From assembly GCF_003602095.1 (NCBI RefSeq), contig NZ_RAHH01000007.1, positions 62,001 to 126,000 on the forward strand: DNA of 64,000 bases. Direction: 5' to 3'. Of the stretch, positions 39,413-49,769 are shown in pieces. The first letter of the stretch is position 1. Every line of letters begins with the position of its first letter. Made by a program: the position numbers and the translations under genes. The notes below the pieces were generated by a model. It saw nothing but the letters and a program-made list of their open reading frames with translations. It was not told the DNA's origin and searched no databases. Origin of the DNA: Rahnella woolbedingensis. Its GTDB lineage: Bacteria; Pseudomonadota; Gammaproteobacteria; Enterobacterales; Enterobacteriaceae.

Positions 39413-40722
39413 TGCGCTGCCTCCAGGATCATCGCTGCGCCCAGACCACCGGCGGCACAGGCCGTTGTCAGCCCGTATTTTCCGCCACGACGGCGTAATT
39501 CGTGCAATGTCTGCGTAATCATTCGCGCGCCGGTAGCGGCAAAAGGGTGCCCGTAGGCCAGAGAACCGCCCAGAACGTTAAATTTATCCCAGTCTATTTC
39601 ACCAACTGCCTGACTGCGCCCGAGTTTTTCGCGGGCAAATTCATCACTGGCTAACATTTTGATATTCGCCAGCGTCTGCGCCGCGAACGCTTCGTGCATA
39701 TCGATAAGATCTAAATCCCCCAGCGTCAGTCCTGCACGATCCAGCGCCAGCGGCGTCGCGTAAGCGGGCCCGAGAAGCATGTCTTCCCAGACGTCGATGG
39801 CGGCAAACGCAAAACTTTTCAGGTAGCCGAGCGGTTCCAGACCGAGCTCACGCGCCCGCGATTCACTCATCATTAATACCGCTGCCGCGCCGTCGGTCAG
39901 CGGCGTGCTGGTCGCGGCGGTCACAGTGCCATGCTTGCGATCAAATGCCGGACGCAATTTGGCGTATTGCCCGATTTCGGAATTCAGGCGGATGTTGTTG
40001 TCTTTTTGCAGCACTTCACGGTAAGGCGGGATCTGTGCGGCCATTACCTGAGAATTCAGATAGCCCTGTTCCCACGCCTCTGCCGCCAGGGTGTGCGAAC
40101 GGTGCGCGAGTTCATCCTGCTGCTGGCGGGAAATATTATGGCTTTTCGCCATCTGTTCAGCGGTATCACCCATGCGCAGGCCGGTGGAATACTCAGCCAC
40201 CGCAGGCGGTACCGGCATCAGGTCGCGCAGTTTTAGTTTGCTGAAAATGGACAGACGCTGCGACAAAGTGCGCGCTTTATTGACATCCACCAGCGCACGG
40301 GCGAGGCGTTTGCTGACGCCAATCGGCAGTACCGAAGAGGAATCGGCTCCGCCCGCAATGCCTACGCTGATGGTGCCGCTCATAATGCTTTCCGCGACGT
40401 TGGCGACGGCCTGAAAACTGGTGGCGCAGGCACGCGATACGCTATAAGCGTCAGTGGAGACATTCATACCGGTGCCGAGCACGATTTCGCGTGCAATGTT
40501 TGGCGCTTCCGGCATCTGCACCACCTGACCGAATACCAGCTGATCGATGACCTTCGGGTCGATCCCACTTTTCGCCAGTAATTCACTGACCACTATTTTG
40601 CCCAGATCCACAGCGGGGATGCCGTGATAGGCGGTGGCCTGTTTGGCGAATGGCGTGCGCAAACCATCGACAATCGCAATGCGATCCCCTTCACGCGTGA
40701 CCAGTGGAATGACTTTGTTCAT
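39409..40722 (-). CDS. fadI: 3-ketoacyl-CoA thiolase FadI
   Basis: FadI cleaves 3-ketoacyl-CoA to release acetyl-CoA, as partner of FadJ. The 437-residue thiolase has the acyl-binding cysteine in '[19 protein letters not shown]', the '[16 protein letters not shown]' block and the C-terminal cysteine in '[16 protein letters not shown]'. The length matches E. coli FadI (436). A palindromic FadR operator lies 30 bp upstream of the ATG, so the fadIJ operon should be derepressed by long-chain acyl-CoA. Confidence 0.96.
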   Translation of the reverse strand: MNKVIPLVTREGDRIAIVDGLRTPFAKQATAYHGIPAVDLGKIVVSELLAKSGIDPKVIDQLVFGQVVQMPEAPNIAREIVLGTGMNVSTDAYSVSRACATSFQAVANVAESIMSGTISVGIAGGADSSSVLPIGVSKRLARALVDVNKARTLSQRLSIFSKLKLRDLMPVPPAVAEYSTGLRMGDTAEQMAKSHNISRQQQDELAHRSHTLAAEAWEQGYLNSQVMAAQIPPYREVLQKDNNIRLNSEIGQYAKLRPAFDRKHGTVTAATSTPLTDGAAAVLMMSESRARELGLEPLGYLKSFAFAAIDVWEDMLLGPAYATPLALDRAGLTLGDLDLIDMHEAFAAQTLANIKMLASDEFAREKLGRSQAVGEIDWDKFNVLGGSLAYGHPFAATGARMITQTLHELRRRGGKYGLTTACAAGGLGAAMILEAAQ

Positions 40723-40751
40723 ACAAGCTCCTGAAGAAATAGGGTCTTAAG

Positions 40752-40762
40752 AGGTCAGACCT
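40752..40762 (-). promoter_or_regulatory. FadR operator upstream of fadI
   Basis: AGGTCAGACCT is a perfect palindrome equal to the centre of the FadR consensus (TGGTCNGACCA type). The identical 11-mer occurs upstream of fadL at 41552-41562. The position 30 bp before the fadI start fits repression. Confidence 0.75.
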
Positions 40763-40881
40763 GATAACTCAGTTTTAACTATGTATTTACATTTGGCAAA
40801 GCGAAAGGCTATGAAGTGAGAGCAACTGCAAATTTTTTAGAATCAGAACAAGAAGAAACGAAGCAGGAAGGAATTTCAGGC

Positions 40882-40911
40882 AAAAAAATACCGCTTAGAT
40901 AAGCGGTATTT
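40882..40911 (-). terminator. Terminator after yfcZ
   Basis: On the minus strand a perfect 11-bp stem (40901-40911 with 40886-40896) with a 4-base loop is followed by a T tract. It separates yfcZ from the fadI promoter. Confidence 0.88.
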
Positions 40912-40926
40912 CTGACAAAGCAGGGA

Positions 40927-41259
40927 TTAGCGCAGCGCGAGCTGGAAGATCATGGTTTCTGCCTGGCAGCTGAAAGTGAAATCGATGTTCAGCTCAACGC
41001 CGCCATCCACTTTTTCCATACGGCTTTTGATTTCGCATGGCTCAGATTCAACGCCACGTGCGCGTTCAGTCAGGGCTTCCAGCGTTTCTTTGGCCTGTGC
41101 TTCGTTTTCAAAAACGCGGCTGTAAGAAGCGGTGCAATCGGTGTTGTCCATGATGGTACCCACATCAACACAGCAGCAAGCCGCAGTTTCTTCAGCGCCG
41201 CATTTGTTGATGGAGTGCAGAGGTTGGGTGGATTTAGAGGACATGGTTACGTCAGACAT
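40927..41259 (-). CDS. yfcZ: YfcZ/YiiS family protein
   Basis: This is a 110-residue Cys-rich cytosolic protein of unknown function. The family block 'ACCCVDVGTIMDNTDCTASY' is at about residues 27-46, and the C terminus 'IDFTFSCQAETMIFQLALR' matches E. coli YfcZ. The N terminus is about 16 residues longer than in E. coli; ATG 41259 is chosen for AGGAG seven bases upstream. It diverges from fadL, as in E. coli. Confidence 0.9.
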   Translation of the reverse strand: MSDVTMSSKSTQPLHSINKCGAEETAACCCVDVGTIMDNTDCTASYSRVFENEAQAKETLEALTERARGVESEPCEIKSRMEKVDGGVELNIDFTFSCQAETMIFQLALR

Positions 41260-41389
41260 AATTTTCTCCTCGGCATCAACGGCAACGTCCACCGTCTGGC
41301 CTGTTTGCGAATAAAGTTTTATTTCCAGCCTGCATTTTACGCCACCGTTCTGACAACACACTAGCACTTACTTAATATGTGCCTTTGGA

Positions 41390-41403
41390 GTGATCCAGAT
41401 CAC
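41390..41403. promoter_or_regulatory. CRP-type site between yfcZ and fadL
   Basis: GTGATCCAGATCAC is a perfect palindrome with the GTGA-N6-TCAC core of the CRP consensus. It lies in the 417-bp divergent gap. E. coli fadL is CRP-activated, but this site is 274 bp from the fadL start and nearer yfcZ, so the regulated gene is uncertain. Confidence 0.65.
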
Positions 41404-41551
41404 GTATATGTAAGTAATCGATTAAAAGTAAGTCATCGTTCTCACTTTAGCGTTTCTTAATTGAACTTTTATTGTTGGTTTTTTGTTAAGTGGATCCAAT
41501 TTCTCGCATCATTTTATAAATATCAATGAAACATCATTGCAACTACACCAC

Positions 41552-41562
41552 AGGTCAGACCT
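41552..41562 (+). promoter_or_regulatory. FadR operator 1 of fadL
   Basis: AGGTCAGACCT followed by TATACTTCGCT closely resembles the first FadR site of E. coli fadL. It is a perfect palindrome and identical to the fadI operator. Confidence 0.75.
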
Positions 41563-41573
41563 ATACTTCGCTC

Positions 41574-41586
41574 ACTGGTCTGATTT
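41574..41586 (+). promoter_or_regulatory. FadR operator 2 of fadL
   Basis: ACTGGTCTGATTT lies one helical turn pair downstream of site 1 and resembles the second, weaker FadR site of E. coli fadL. Confidence 0.6.
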
Positions 41587-41676
41587 GTCAGACTGCTAAC
41601 GAACCCTACAATCCCGCGCTCATTGTTACTTGATGTAACATTGTTTGATAAAAAACATAAAATTGAGGTTTTGGTC

Positions 41677-42954
41677 ATGAACCAGAAAAACCTGTTAAAA
41701 AAATCAGCTCTGGCAGCTGCAGTGGCAATTGTTTCCTCCAACGTATACGCAGCAGGTTTTCAGTTAAATGAATACACTGCCGCTGGTTTAGGCCGTTCCT
41801 TCTCCGGCGAAGGTGCCATCGCTGACACAGCAGCGTCCGGTAGCCGCAACCCGGCAACCATGACCATGTTTAACCGCCCGGCGTTTTCTATGGGCGCAAT
41901 CTACGTCGATCCTGACGTAAACATCACCGGCAAATCACCGGTCACTGGCGCAAGTACAGATGCGAATAACATCGCACCAAGCCAGTGGGTCCCAAATATT
42001 CACTTTATTATGCCGCTGGATGATCAGTGGGCGATCGGCGCATCCGCAACGTCTAACTACGGTCTGGCGACAGAATTTAACGATAATTACCCGGCTGGCC
42101 CGATTGGCGGGGAAACCGATCTGACGACAATCAACACTAACTTAAGTGTTGCTTACCGTTTGAACCAGAATTTCAGCTTCGGTGTGGGCTTTGATGCCGT
42201 CTACGCGAAAGCAAAAATCACCCGCACAGCCGGTGAGCTGTTACCACTGAAAACCGGTGGTCAGGTTCCTTCAGATACCGAAGCCGCCAAGCTTAAAGGC
42301 AACGAATGGGGCTATGGCTGGAACGCGGGTATCCTCTATGAAGTGGATGATAACAACCGTTACGGCTTTACCTATCGTTCAGAAGTGAAAGTCGACTTTG
42401 ACGGCGAATACCGCAGCAACCTTCCTCAGGTTCTGGGCGGCACCGGCGGTCAGACCGTTCCGGGCGCGTTAACCCTGAACCTGCCAGAAATGTGGGAATT
42501 GTCCGGTTATAACCGCGTAGCGCCAAAATGGGCGGTTCATTACAGCCTGGCCTATACCAGCTGGAGCCAGTTCCAGGAGTTGAAAGCTACCGGCACTAAC
42601 GGCCAGACCTTATTCCAGAAAGATGAAGGCTACCATGACGCATACCGCATCGCGTTGGGTACCACGTATTACTACGATGAGAACTGGACCTTCCGTACCG
42701 GTGTTGCCTTCGATGATAGCCCGGTTCCGGCAGATAACCGCACCATTTCAATCCCGGATCAGGACCGCTTCTGGGTGTCCGCCGGTACCACTTACGCCTT
42801 CAACAAAGATGCTTCCGTTGACGTCGGTATCTCCTATATGCACGGTCAGACCGTCAATATCAGCGAGAAAGTGGCGAACGGCGTTCCGAACTATGAATTC
42901 CAGGCTAAAGGGACCGCAATGCTGTACGGCGCGAACTTTAACTATAATTTCTGA
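41677..42954 (+). CDS. fadL: Long-chain fatty acid outer-membrane transporter FadL
   Basis: FadL is a 14-stranded outer-membrane barrel that moves long-chain fatty acids to the periplasm. The 425-residue precursor has a signal peptide of about 25 residues ('[15 protein letters not shown]'), and the mature start '[20 protein letters not shown]' is the hatch region. Many alternating barrel strands end in a C-terminal Phe ('GANFNYNF'). ATG 41677 has GAGG eight bases upstream. Two FadR sites precede it, which ties it to fadIJ and fabB. Confidence 0.96.
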   Translation: MNQKNLLKKSALAAAVAIVSSNVYAAGFQLNEYTAAGLGRSFSGEGAIADTAASGSRNPATMTMFNRPAFSMGAIYVDPDVNITGKSPVTGASTDANNIAPSQWVPNIHFIMPLDDQWAIGASATSNYGLATEFNDNYPAGPIGGETDLTTINTNLSVAYRLNQNFSFGVGFDAVYAKAKITRTAGELLPLKTGGQVPSDTEAAKLKGNEWGYGWNAGILYEVDDNNRYGFTYRSEVKVDFDGEYRSNLPQVLGGTGGQTVPGALTLNLPEMWELSGYNRVAPKWAVHYSLAYTSWSQFQELKATGTNGQTLFQKDEGYHDAYRIALGTTYYYDENWTFRTGVAFDDSPVPADNRTISIPDQDRFWVSAGTTYAFNKDASVDVGISYMHGQTVNISEKVANGVPNYEFQAKGTAMLYGANFNYNF

Positions 42955-43024
42955 TGAACTGACTATCACTTCTGATGAACTGATTACCGCTGCTGATGCA
43001 CTGAATTCGCAGAAGTCAGAGATG

Positions 43025-43051
43025 AAAAAAGCGCCGAAAGGCGCTTTTTTT
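43025..43051. terminator. Bidirectional terminator between fadL and mlaA
   Basis: AAAAAAGCGCC (43025-43035) pairs perfectly with GGCGCTTTTTT (43040-43050) around a GAAA tetraloop. It serves both convergent genes. Confidence 0.92.
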
Positions 43052-43066
43052 ATGTCTCATGAAACG

Positions 43067-43834
43067 TTATTCCGAGTCGATATCTTTCAGGTCGCCCTGA
43101 ATCAATGCCGCATTCGGGTTTTCCTGTGGCGTCAGCTGACCGCCTTTTGCCAGGAAATCGTGATGCTGGAAATAAGCTTCACGGATAAACAGATACGGAT
43201 CAGAGGAGTTACGGATCAGGCCATCGGAATCGAGCAATTCTGCACGGGTTTCGACGCCTTCCAGCACCCATTTACCGGCTGACATCCAGAACGTCAGATA
43301 GCTGAGCATCGGATATAAATCATCCACCAGGTCGCCACCTTCATCACGCACCGTCGCGCTGCCGTAACCTGGCAGAACCACATACGGACCGTAACCGACA
43401 CCGTAATGACCGAGCGTACTGCCGAAGCCCTGCGCTTCTTCGCGCGCCAATTTCGGGTTCGCCATACCGGCCACGTCGATCAGACCGCCCATCCCGAGAA
43501 GTGTATTCAGGAAGAAGCGGTTGAAGTGAATCGCTGCACGGTACGGATCACCTTTAAGCAAGGAGTTGACCATGCTGGCGGGTTCATCGAGGTTGCTAAG
43601 GAAGTTACTGGTCCCGTTACGCGCCGGTTGTGGCACGTAATCCCGCCATGCGACGGCAACAGGCCGCACAAGGTACGGATCCATATAGTTATAGTTGAAG
43701 TCGAACATTGCACGGTTGAAACCTTCCAGCGGATCAGAACGTCCTTTTGGTTCGCTGTCCGATGATCCGGACGTGCCGGCACAACCGACCAGCAAAACTG
43801 TCGCAAACGCCAGCCCAGTCAGGCGTAAGTTCAT
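43067..43834 (-). CDS. mlaA: Outer-membrane phospholipid transport lipoprotein MlaA (VacJ)
   Basis: MlaA removes mislocalised phospholipids from the outer leaflet of the outer membrane and passes them to the Mla pathway. The 255-residue lipoprotein has the lipobox 'LLVGC' with Cys18, then 'DPLEGFNRAMFDFNYNYMDP', typical of VacJ. ATG 43834 has GGGAG seven bases upstream; an upstream in-frame start would hide the lipobox. It follows ccmI by 34 bp on the same strand. Confidence 0.95.
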   Translation of the reverse strand: MNLRLTGLAFATVLLVGCAGTSGSSDSEPKGRSDPLEGFNRAMFDFNYNYMDPYLVRPVAVAWRDYVPQPARNGTSNFLSNLDEPASMVNSLLKGDPYRAAIHFNRFFLNTLLGMGGLIDVAGMANPKLAREEAQGFGSTLGHYGVGYGPYVVLPGYGSATVRDEGGDLVDDLYPMLSYLTFWMSAGKWVLEGVETRAELLDSDGLIRNSSDPYLFIREAYFQHHDFLAKGGQLTPQENPNAALIQGDLKDIDSE

Positions 43835-43868
43835 GGATATCTCCCTGTTTTTGATCGTCGGTTCCTGA

Positions 43869-45083
43869 TTAAGGAACCTGCTGATTAATCTCAATGCTGA
43901 CCTGCCCGTTACCGGCAAAATGAGTCAGCGGACTGTCGCCGTACCAGTCACCTGTGGCCGGTGTTGCCAGACCATTTTGTGAAATACGAACGCGTACTTT
44001 TAATTGCTGCAGTGAAGAAAGCAAGCGTTCCGGCATCATCGCGTTGCTATCATCGACGGTAATCGCCAGCGGGAAGCGGCTCAGCGGCAGCTTTTTAACC
44101 GCAACCGGCACCGGACTGGTTCCATCAGTCACCGAAATAAAGACCGTGCCATCCTGTGGAAGTTTCTGCTGAGCAGCAGAAGAAAGCGTAACGTTGACAG
44201 CCAGTTTAACCTGATCAAGACCGGCTTTCTGTTTTGCCTGCGCAATGCTTGCACGCACCATCTCAAGACGTTTATCACTGGCCGGAAGAATCTTCAGCAT
44301 AACTTCCCACGCGCCAATGGCTTGCGGGTAATGACCCTGTTCATATTCATTATAGGCCAGCAGACTTAACACACGCAGATCGCCCTGAGATTTTTCCAGC
44401 ATACTGCGTAAAAGATTGCCACCGGTAAGGTTATCTTGCGGATCAGACGATCGTGTCAGTACTTCGGCATAACCGAGCTTTACCGACATATCATTCGGCG
44501 CAAGCTGATATGCATGCGCGTAGGCCTGCGTCGCGGTCGCGGCATTATTGAGCGCCATCCCTACGCGGCCGAGCATCACCCAGTCCTGCACATTATCCGG
44601 ATTGGCCTGTAAATCGGTACGCAATCCGAGCCCTAAATCCTGCACATCCGTGGCGGTCAGCGGCGCACTGTGGTCATCGGCAATTCGGTGGCGTAAATCA
44701 GGCATATGCTGCATCACCTGATTCCATGCGCTCACCTGCCCCAGACCACCGGCGTAGAGATACAAACCCAGCGTAATAATGACCAGCAAAATCGCACCGG
44801 GCACCAGCGTCCAGCGGCCAATGGGTTGGGTAGCAGCAGGCGCCTGGCCATCAGGAATATCGGTCAGTAAGTTTTCCTGCAATTCCTGAATATGCGCAGG
44901 ACGTTCATCCACCACGCCCTGCGCTTCGTCTTCTTCCAGCTCACTCAAACGGTGATGATAAAACGCTTTATTCAGTGCATCTCGGGAAGTGTGTTCCGAG
45001 CGGTCGCCACGAATAACCGGCACAATAAACAGCGCCAGTGCAATCACCAGCATCACTACAATGCACAGCCAAAAAATACTCAT
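43869..45083 (-). CDS. ccmI: c-type cytochrome maturation protein CcmI
   Basis: CcmI holds apocytochrome c for the haem ligase (with CcmF and CcmH). The 404-residue protein has two N-terminal membrane segments (about 4-24 and 92-112) and a periplasmic TPR region, e.g. 'WVMLGRVGMALNNAATATQA'. In E. coli this part is fused to CcmH; here it is a separate gene, the usual state in many other proteobacteria. It overlaps ccmH by 4 bp and is the last ccm gene. Confidence 0.92.
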   Translation of the reverse strand: MSIFWLCIVVMLVIALALFIVPVIRGDRSEHTSRDALNKAFYHHRLSELEEDEAQGVVDERPAHIQELQENLLTDIPDGQAPAATQPIGRWTLVPGAILLVIITLGLYLYAGGLGQVSAWNQVMQHMPDLRHRIADDHSAPLTATDVQDLGLGLRTDLQANPDNVQDWVMLGRVGMALNNAATATQAYAHAYQLAPNDMSVKLGYAEVLTRSSDPQDNLTGGNLLRSMLEKSQGDLRVLSLLAYNEYEQGHYPQAIGAWEVMLKILPASDKRLEMVRASIAQAKQKAGLDQVKLAVNVTLSSAAQQKLPQDGTVFISVTDGTSPVPVAVKKLPLSRFPLAITVDDSNAMMPERLLSSLQQLKVRVRISQNGLATPATGDWYGDSPLTHFAGNGQVSIEINQQVP

Positions 45084-45565
45084 GATCCTTTCCTGTCGCT
45101 GTCTTTAAGTAACTGCGCCAGGCGCTGTCTCTCTTGTTCTGACATTTCTTCGGTCGTATTTCGCAAACGCACTTCGCCACGGCGCGAACGCATAAAAATC
45201 ATGCCTGCACCGATAATGACCACCAGCACCGGCCCGAGCCACAAAATAAAGGTGGATGGCGTAACCGGCGGTTCGTAGGTCACAAAGTTGCCGTAACGCG
45301 CGACCATGTAATCCACGATTTGCTGTTTGTTCTGGCCCTGCTGAAGGAGCTGAAAAACTTTGGTGCGCATGTCCGCAGCGATAATCGAATCCGACGCCGC
45401 AATATTGGTGTTCTGGCATTTCGGGCAGCGCAGCTGGGCCGTGATATCGCGGTATTCCTGCTCCTGAGCCGGAGAGGAAAACTGATAAGTATCAATGGCC
45501 GCAAAGACGCTGAAGCTCAGCATCATGCCCAGCAGCAGCGCAGGCAGTGAAGAAATCAGCTTCAT
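45080..45565 (-). CDS. ccmH: Cytochrome c maturation thiol protein CcmH
   Basis: CcmH is a membrane-anchored periplasmic thioredoxin-like protein that reduces or accepts apocytochrome c. The 161-residue precursor has a signal peptide (about 1-22), the redox pair 'LRCPKC' (Cys47, Cys50) and a C-terminal membrane anchor (about 104-122). It corresponds to the N-terminal half of E. coli CcmH. It overlaps ccmG and ccmI by 4 bp each. Confidence 0.94.
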   Translation of the reverse strand: MKLISSLPALLLGMMLSFSVFAAIDTYQFSSPAQEQEYRDITAQLRCPKCQNTNIAASDSIIAADMRTKVFQLLQQGQNKQQIVDYMVARYGNFVTYEPPVTPSTFILWLGPVLVVIIGAGMIFMRSRRGEVRLRNTTEEMSEQERQRLAQLLKDSDRKGS

Positions 45566-46113
45566 GCGTTGCCTCCGTATTTTTTGTACAGCGGTAACAC
45601 TTCGTTCTGCCAGACTTTTTCATTCAAATCACCGGCATGGCGATAACGGATAATGCCCTGACCGTCGATCAGGAACGTTTCCGGCGCGCCGTAGACCCCG
45701 AGATCTAATCCCAGCATGCCGTCGCCATCGTAAAGACTCAGCATGTAAGGATTGCCCAGCGTATTCAGCCAGTTCACCGCTTTCTGCCGGTCATCTTTGT
45801 AGTTCAGGCCCACAACGCGCACGCCCTTCGCCGCCAGCGTGTTGAGATAATCATGTTCAGCGCGACAGGTCGGACACCACGTAGCCCAGACGTTAAGCAG
45901 CATGGGTTTGCCATCGCGCAGCACGGACTGATCGTAGGTTTTTCCGGCCTGTGCCAGTGATTCCAGTTTGAACACCGGCACCGGTTTGCCGATCAGCGCC
46001 GATTCCAGCAGCGTCGGATCGTCACCGTTGGCATTGCGCGTCAGTTGCACTAAAAATGCTGCCGCCAGCGCCAGGAATAAGATCAGCGGAATAAAGAGGA
46101 GTTTACGGTTCAT
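45562..46113 (-). CDS. ccmG: Thiol:disulfide interchange protein CcmG (DsbE)
   Basis: CcmG is a periplasmic, membrane-anchored thioredoxin that keeps the cysteines of apocytochrome c reduced. The 183-residue protein has an N-terminal anchor (about 5-24) and the active site 'VWATWCPTCRAEHDYL' with Cys-Pro-Thr-Cys near residues 80-83. The length fits E. coli DsbE (185). Four-bp overlaps with ccmF and ccmH show tight coupling. Confidence 0.95.
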   Translation of the reverse strand: MNRKLLFIPLILFLALAAAFLVQLTRNANGDDPTLLESALIGKPVPVFKLESLAQAGKTYDQSVLRDGKPMLLNVWATWCPTCRAEHDYLNTLAAKGVRVVGLNYKDDRQKAVNWLNTLGNPYMLSLYDGDGMLGLDLGVYGAPETFLIDGQGIIRYRHAGDLNEKVWQNEVLPLYKKYGGNA

Positions 46114-48083
46114 GCTTCTTCAGCCTCCGCCAGACCTTGTTTCTTGAGTTTTTTGCTCATGCGGTAACGTGGATCGAGAATACACAGCACGCCGCCTGCC
46201 GCCATAAAGATGCCGCCCAGCCAGATCCAGCGGACAAACGGTTTGTAGTACAAACGCACCGCCCACGAGCCGTCGTCCATCTCTTCACCGAGCGCCGCAT
46301 ACAGGTCGCGCGCCAGATTGCCGTCGATAGCCGCTTCGGTCATCATGCTGCGCGCCACGCTGTAGAAGCGTTTTTCAGCATGCAGCGTGGTGACTTTTTT
46401 GCCGTTCTGCGTGACATCAATATTCGCCTCACCGCCGGTATAGTTCGGGCCGGTGATGTCGCGAACATCGCGGAAGATAAAGTGGTAATCATGAATATCG
46501 ACGGTATCGCCGGACTTCATGCGCACATCACGTTCAACGCTGTAATTCTGGCTAAACGCGATGCCGATAACCGTGACCGCCACGCCCAGATGACCGAGCA
46601 CCATGCCCCAGTGACTGCGGGAAAGCTTGGTCAGACCGCGCCAGAACGAGTGACGATGAGTGGCGCGTTCGTGCAGTTCCATCAGCGTCAGCACAATCAC
46701 CCACACCGACATCAGCAGACCGACCACGGTCATGCCGACAATTTTGTCCTGCAACAACCACGGCAGAAGAATCGACAACACCAGCGTCACCACTAAGGCA
46801 AAGCCCAGACGACGCCACAGTTTGCTCGGTTCATCACGACGCCAGCGCACCAGGGGTCCTATCCCTAGCAGCAGCGCCAGCGGTGCCATCAGCCAGGTAA
46901 ACATGGTATTGAAGAACGGTTCGCCGATAGAAATACTGCCCAGCCCGAGCTGTTTATGAATGAGCGGCAACAGCGTACCGAGCAGCACCACCAGCATTGC
47001 TGCAACCAGCAGCACGTTGTTGCCGAGCAGATAGCTTTCGCGGGAATGTAACTCATGACGGCTTGGCGCACGCACCGAATTGCCCTTAAAGGCATAAAGC
47101 AGCAGCGAGCCGCCGATCACTATCACCAGATACGCGAGAATAAACATGCCGCGCGCCGGATCCGAGGCAAACGAGTGAACCGAAACCAGCACGCCGGAAC
47201 GCACCAGGAAAGTCCCCAGCAGACACAGCGAGAAGGCGGTGATCGCCAGCAGCACGGTCCAGGCTTTAAAGGTGCCGCGTTTTTCGGTCACGGCCAGCGA
47301 ATGGATAAGCGCCGTACCGGCCAGCCATGGCATAAAGGAAGCGTTCTCAACCGGATCCCAGAACCACCAGCCACCCCAGCCTAATTCGTAATATGCCCAC
47401 GCGGATCCGAGCACGATACCGATGGTCAGAAACACCCACGCGGCCTGTGTCCACGGACGTGACCAGCGCGCCCACGCGGTATCCAGTCGTCCGGCCATCA
47501 GGGATGCAATCGCAAACGCGAACGCCACGGAGAAACCGACGTAACCCATATACAGCAATGGCGGGTGGAAAATCAGCCCGATATCCTGCAACACCGGATT
47601 CAGGTCACTGCCATCTACCGGGAAATTAGGCAGCGAACGGATAAACGGATTAGACGTCAGCAGGATAAACAGCAGGAACCCGCCGGTGATCATCCCCATG
47701 ACGGCCAGCACGCGCGCCACCGCATCCTGCGGCATACGGCGGCTGAAAAGCGCCACGGCGAGCGTCCAGCAACTGAGCAATAATACCCAAAGCAGCAGCG
47801 AGCCTTCGTGCGCGCCCCAGGTAGCCGCGACGCGGTAATACACCGGCAAATGGGTGTTGGAGTTGTTGGCGACATACGCGACCGTAAAATCATTCACCAC
47901 AAAAGCATGAACCAGAATGGCAAACGCCAGCACGATGCAGGCAAACATGCCGTAAGACAACGGACGCGCCATCGCCATCATCCGGTTATCCTGCCGCGCC
48001 GCGCCCCATTGCGGGTAAATACTCAGTAAAACCGCCAGACCTAATGCCAGACAGAGTGCAAATGTTCCCAGTTCCGGCATCAT
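46110..48083 (-). CDS. ccmF: Haem lyase subunit CcmF
   Basis: CcmF is the core of the haem ligase that attaches haem from holo-CcmE to apocytochrome c. The 657-residue protein has about fifteen membrane segments, the tryptophan-rich '[20 protein letters not shown]' motif near residues 230-249, and conserved histidines. The start '[17 protein letters not shown]' aligns with E. coli CcmF. It overlaps ccmE and ccmG. Confidence 0.96.
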   Translation of the reverse strand: MMPELGTFALCLALGLAVLLSIYPQWGAARQDNRMMAMARPLSYGMFACIVLAFAILVHAFVVNDFTVAYVANNSNTHLPVYYRVAATWGAHEGSLLLWVLLLSCWTLAVALFSRRMPQDAVARVLAVMGMITGGFLLFILLTSNPFIRSLPNFPVDGSDLNPVLQDIGLIFHPPLLYMGYVGFSVAFAFAIASLMAGRLDTAWARWSRPWTQAAWVFLTIGIVLGSAWAYYELGWGGWWFWDPVENASFMPWLAGTALIHSLAVTEKRGTFKAWTVLLAITAFSLCLLGTFLVRSGVLVSVHSFASDPARGMFILAYLVIVIGGSLLLYAFKGNSVRAPSRHELHSRESYLLGNNVLLVAAMLVVLLGTLLPLIHKQLGLGSISIGEPFFNTMFTWLMAPLALLLGIGPLVRWRRDEPSKLWRRLGFALVVTLVLSILLPWLLQDKIVGMTVVGLLMSVWVIVLTLMELHERATHRHSFWRGLTKLSRSHWGMVLGHLGVAVTVIGIAFSQNYSVERDVRMKSGDTVDIHDYHFIFRDVRDITGPNYTGGEANIDVTQNGKKVTTLHAEKRFYSVARSMMTEAAIDGNLARDLYAALGEEMDDGSWAVRLYYKPFVRWIWLGGIFMAAGGVLCILDPRYRMSKKLKKQGLAEAEEA

Positions 48084-48574
48084 GAGCGGTCATTTCCTTT
48101 ATCGTTACCCACATAAGCCGAAGCCGGCCCTTTGTGGTTTTCTTTCATGGCGTCGGCAACTTCCGGCGGCACATATTTTTCGTCGTGTTTCGCCAGAACC
48201 TGAATGGCATTCACCACATTTCCCGGCTCCATCACGCCCTGCGCCACCACGCCCTGCCCTTCACGGAACAGATCCGGCAGGATGCCGTTGTAGGTAACAG
48301 CAATCGCGCCGCGTGCGTCATAAATTTTGAAACTCACCTGCAGGCTTTTCGGATCACGCTTCACCGAACCGGGCATCACCATGCCGCCGATACGCAGGCG
48401 CTGGCCGACCGTCGGCATCTCATGGTTCTCGCCTTTGCCTTGCAGGATTTCACTGGGTGTATAAAACAAATCAATATTCGAGCGCAGCGCGTACATCACC
48501 AGTGAAATGCTCAGACCAAGGCCAATCAGCACCACCAGCGCCAGCGACAAACGCTTTTTACGACGTGGATTCAC
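48080..48574 (-). CDS. ccmE: Haem chaperone CcmE
   Basis: CcmE binds haem covalently in the periplasm and hands it to CcmF. The 164-residue protein has a single N-terminal anchor (about 9-29), an OB-fold body and the haem-binding His130 in '[12 protein letters not shown]'. The length is close to E. coli CcmE (159). It overlaps ccmD and ccmF by 4 bp. Confidence 0.96.
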   Translation of the reverse strand: MNPRRKKRLSLALVVLIGLGLSISLVMYALRSNIDLFYTPSEILQGKGENHEMPTVGQRLRIGGMVMPGSVKRDPKSLQVSFKIYDARGAIAVTYNGILPDLFREGQGVVAQGVMEPGNVVNAIQVLAKHDEKYVPPEVADAMKENHKGPASAYVGNDKGNDRS

Positions 48575-48831
48575 AATAACTTCTCCGGGGAAGTGTCCGG
48601 TTCCAGCGCTGACGTCTGTGCGCCTTGCTGTTTTTTAGACTGAGACTGACTAATACGCTTTTCGCGTGCCTGACGGCGGCGAACTTCATCGAGGATCTGA
48701 CGACGCTGAATAAAGGTATGCGCCACCAGCGCAATCAGGGAAATCAGCGTCGCCGCGACCGACAGCCAGACATAAAATGCATAGCCGCCCATCGCAAAGA
48801 AATCATGCCAGCTGGAAAATGCAGGGCTCAT
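48571..48831 (-). CDS. ccmD: Haem exporter accessory protein CcmD
   Basis: CcmD is a small inner-membrane protein needed for release of holo-CcmE from the CcmABC complex. The 86 residues include one membrane segment (about 17-36, '[20 protein letters not shown]'-like) and a basic, Gln-rich cytosolic tail, longer than E. coli CcmD (69). The conserved '[12 protein letters not shown]' is present. It overlaps ccmC and ccmE by 4 bp. Confidence 0.93.
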   Translation of the reverse strand: MSPAFSSWHDFFAMGGYAFYVWLSVAATLISLIALVAHTFIQRRQILDEVRRRQAREKRISQSQSKKQQGAQTSALEPDTSPEKLL

Positions 48832-49565
48832 CCGCGGCGCTCCTTATTCACAAGACCGGCCACCCACGGGCGCAGACGTTCCTGAACCAGAATCAGGTTG
48901 CGCAGGCGCATCAGTGTCAGGGTAATAAAGAAGAAGAGGTAACCGAATATCGCCCAGCGCAGCGGATAACGCATGCTCGGGTCGATGGTTTGCTGCATGT
49001 TGGTCGAGCCCTGATGCAGCGTGTTCCACCACTGTACGGAGTAATGGATGATAGGAATGTTCACCACGCCAACCAGCACCAGAATACCGGCGGCACGCCC
49101 GGCCAGACGGCGGTCGTCGAAGGCGTTATATAAGGCAATCACGCCAAGATAGAGGAACAGTAACACCAGTTCGGAGGTCAGGCGCGCATCCCATACCCAC
49201 CAGGTGCCCCACATCGGTTTGCCCCAGGCGGAGCCGGTGACCAGCGCAATAAAAGTGAAAACAGCACCGACCGGCGCCATCGCGGACACCACCATATCGG
49301 ACATTTTCATCTGCCACACCAGGCCGATAAATGCCGCAATCGCCATCGAACTGTAAATGCCCATCGACCAGATCGCCGCCGGAACATGGATATACATAAT
49401 CCGGTAACTGTTACCTTGCTGATAATCCGGCGGTGCATAACCAAAGCCCCACACCCAGCCGATCAGCAGGCAGGCAATACCCAAAATTCCGAGCCAGGGA
49501 ATGAACCGGCCACAGACGTGGTAAAGCCGTTCAGGCCTTGCGAGTTGATGTAACCATTTCCACAT
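48828..49565 (-). CDS. ccmC: Haem-handling membrane protein CcmC
   Basis: CcmC loads haem onto CcmE. The 245-residue protein has six membrane segments, the haem-binding 'GSAWGKPMWGTWWVWDARLT' (WWD domain) near 120-139, and flanking conserved histidines ('YIHVPAAIW', 'HYSVQWWNTLHQGS'). The length matches E. coli CcmC (245). A 204-bp gap separates it from ccmB upstream, unlike the rest of the tightly packed cluster. Confidence 0.96.
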   Translation of the reverse strand: MWKWLHQLARPERLYHVCGRFIPWLGILGIACLLIGWVWGFGYAPPDYQQGNSYRIMYIHVPAAIWSMGIYSSMAIAAFIGLVWQMKMSDMVVSAMAPVGAVFTFIALVTGSAWGKPMWGTWWVWDARLTSELVLLFLYLGVIALYNAFDDRRLAGRAAGILVLVGVVNIPIIHYSVQWWNTLHQGSTNMQQTIDPSMRYPLRWAIFGYLFFFITLTLMRLRNLILVQERLRPWVAGLVNKERRG

Positions 49566-49769
49566 TGTTATCGTTGCTCACTATAAAATGTCACTGTGTG
49601 ATGCCGTGGGCCTCATCGGGCTCTTATGCGGTCAGTATGAAATCATCCGCAGTTATTATCGGCGTCTCTATTGTTCACTATAGAGAAGTGTGATGTTAGT
49701 CAAAGGTTGCGCTTTTTCTTCTCTATTGTAACGACACGTAAAATAATTCTGTGTTAAGGGCTTAGCGGG

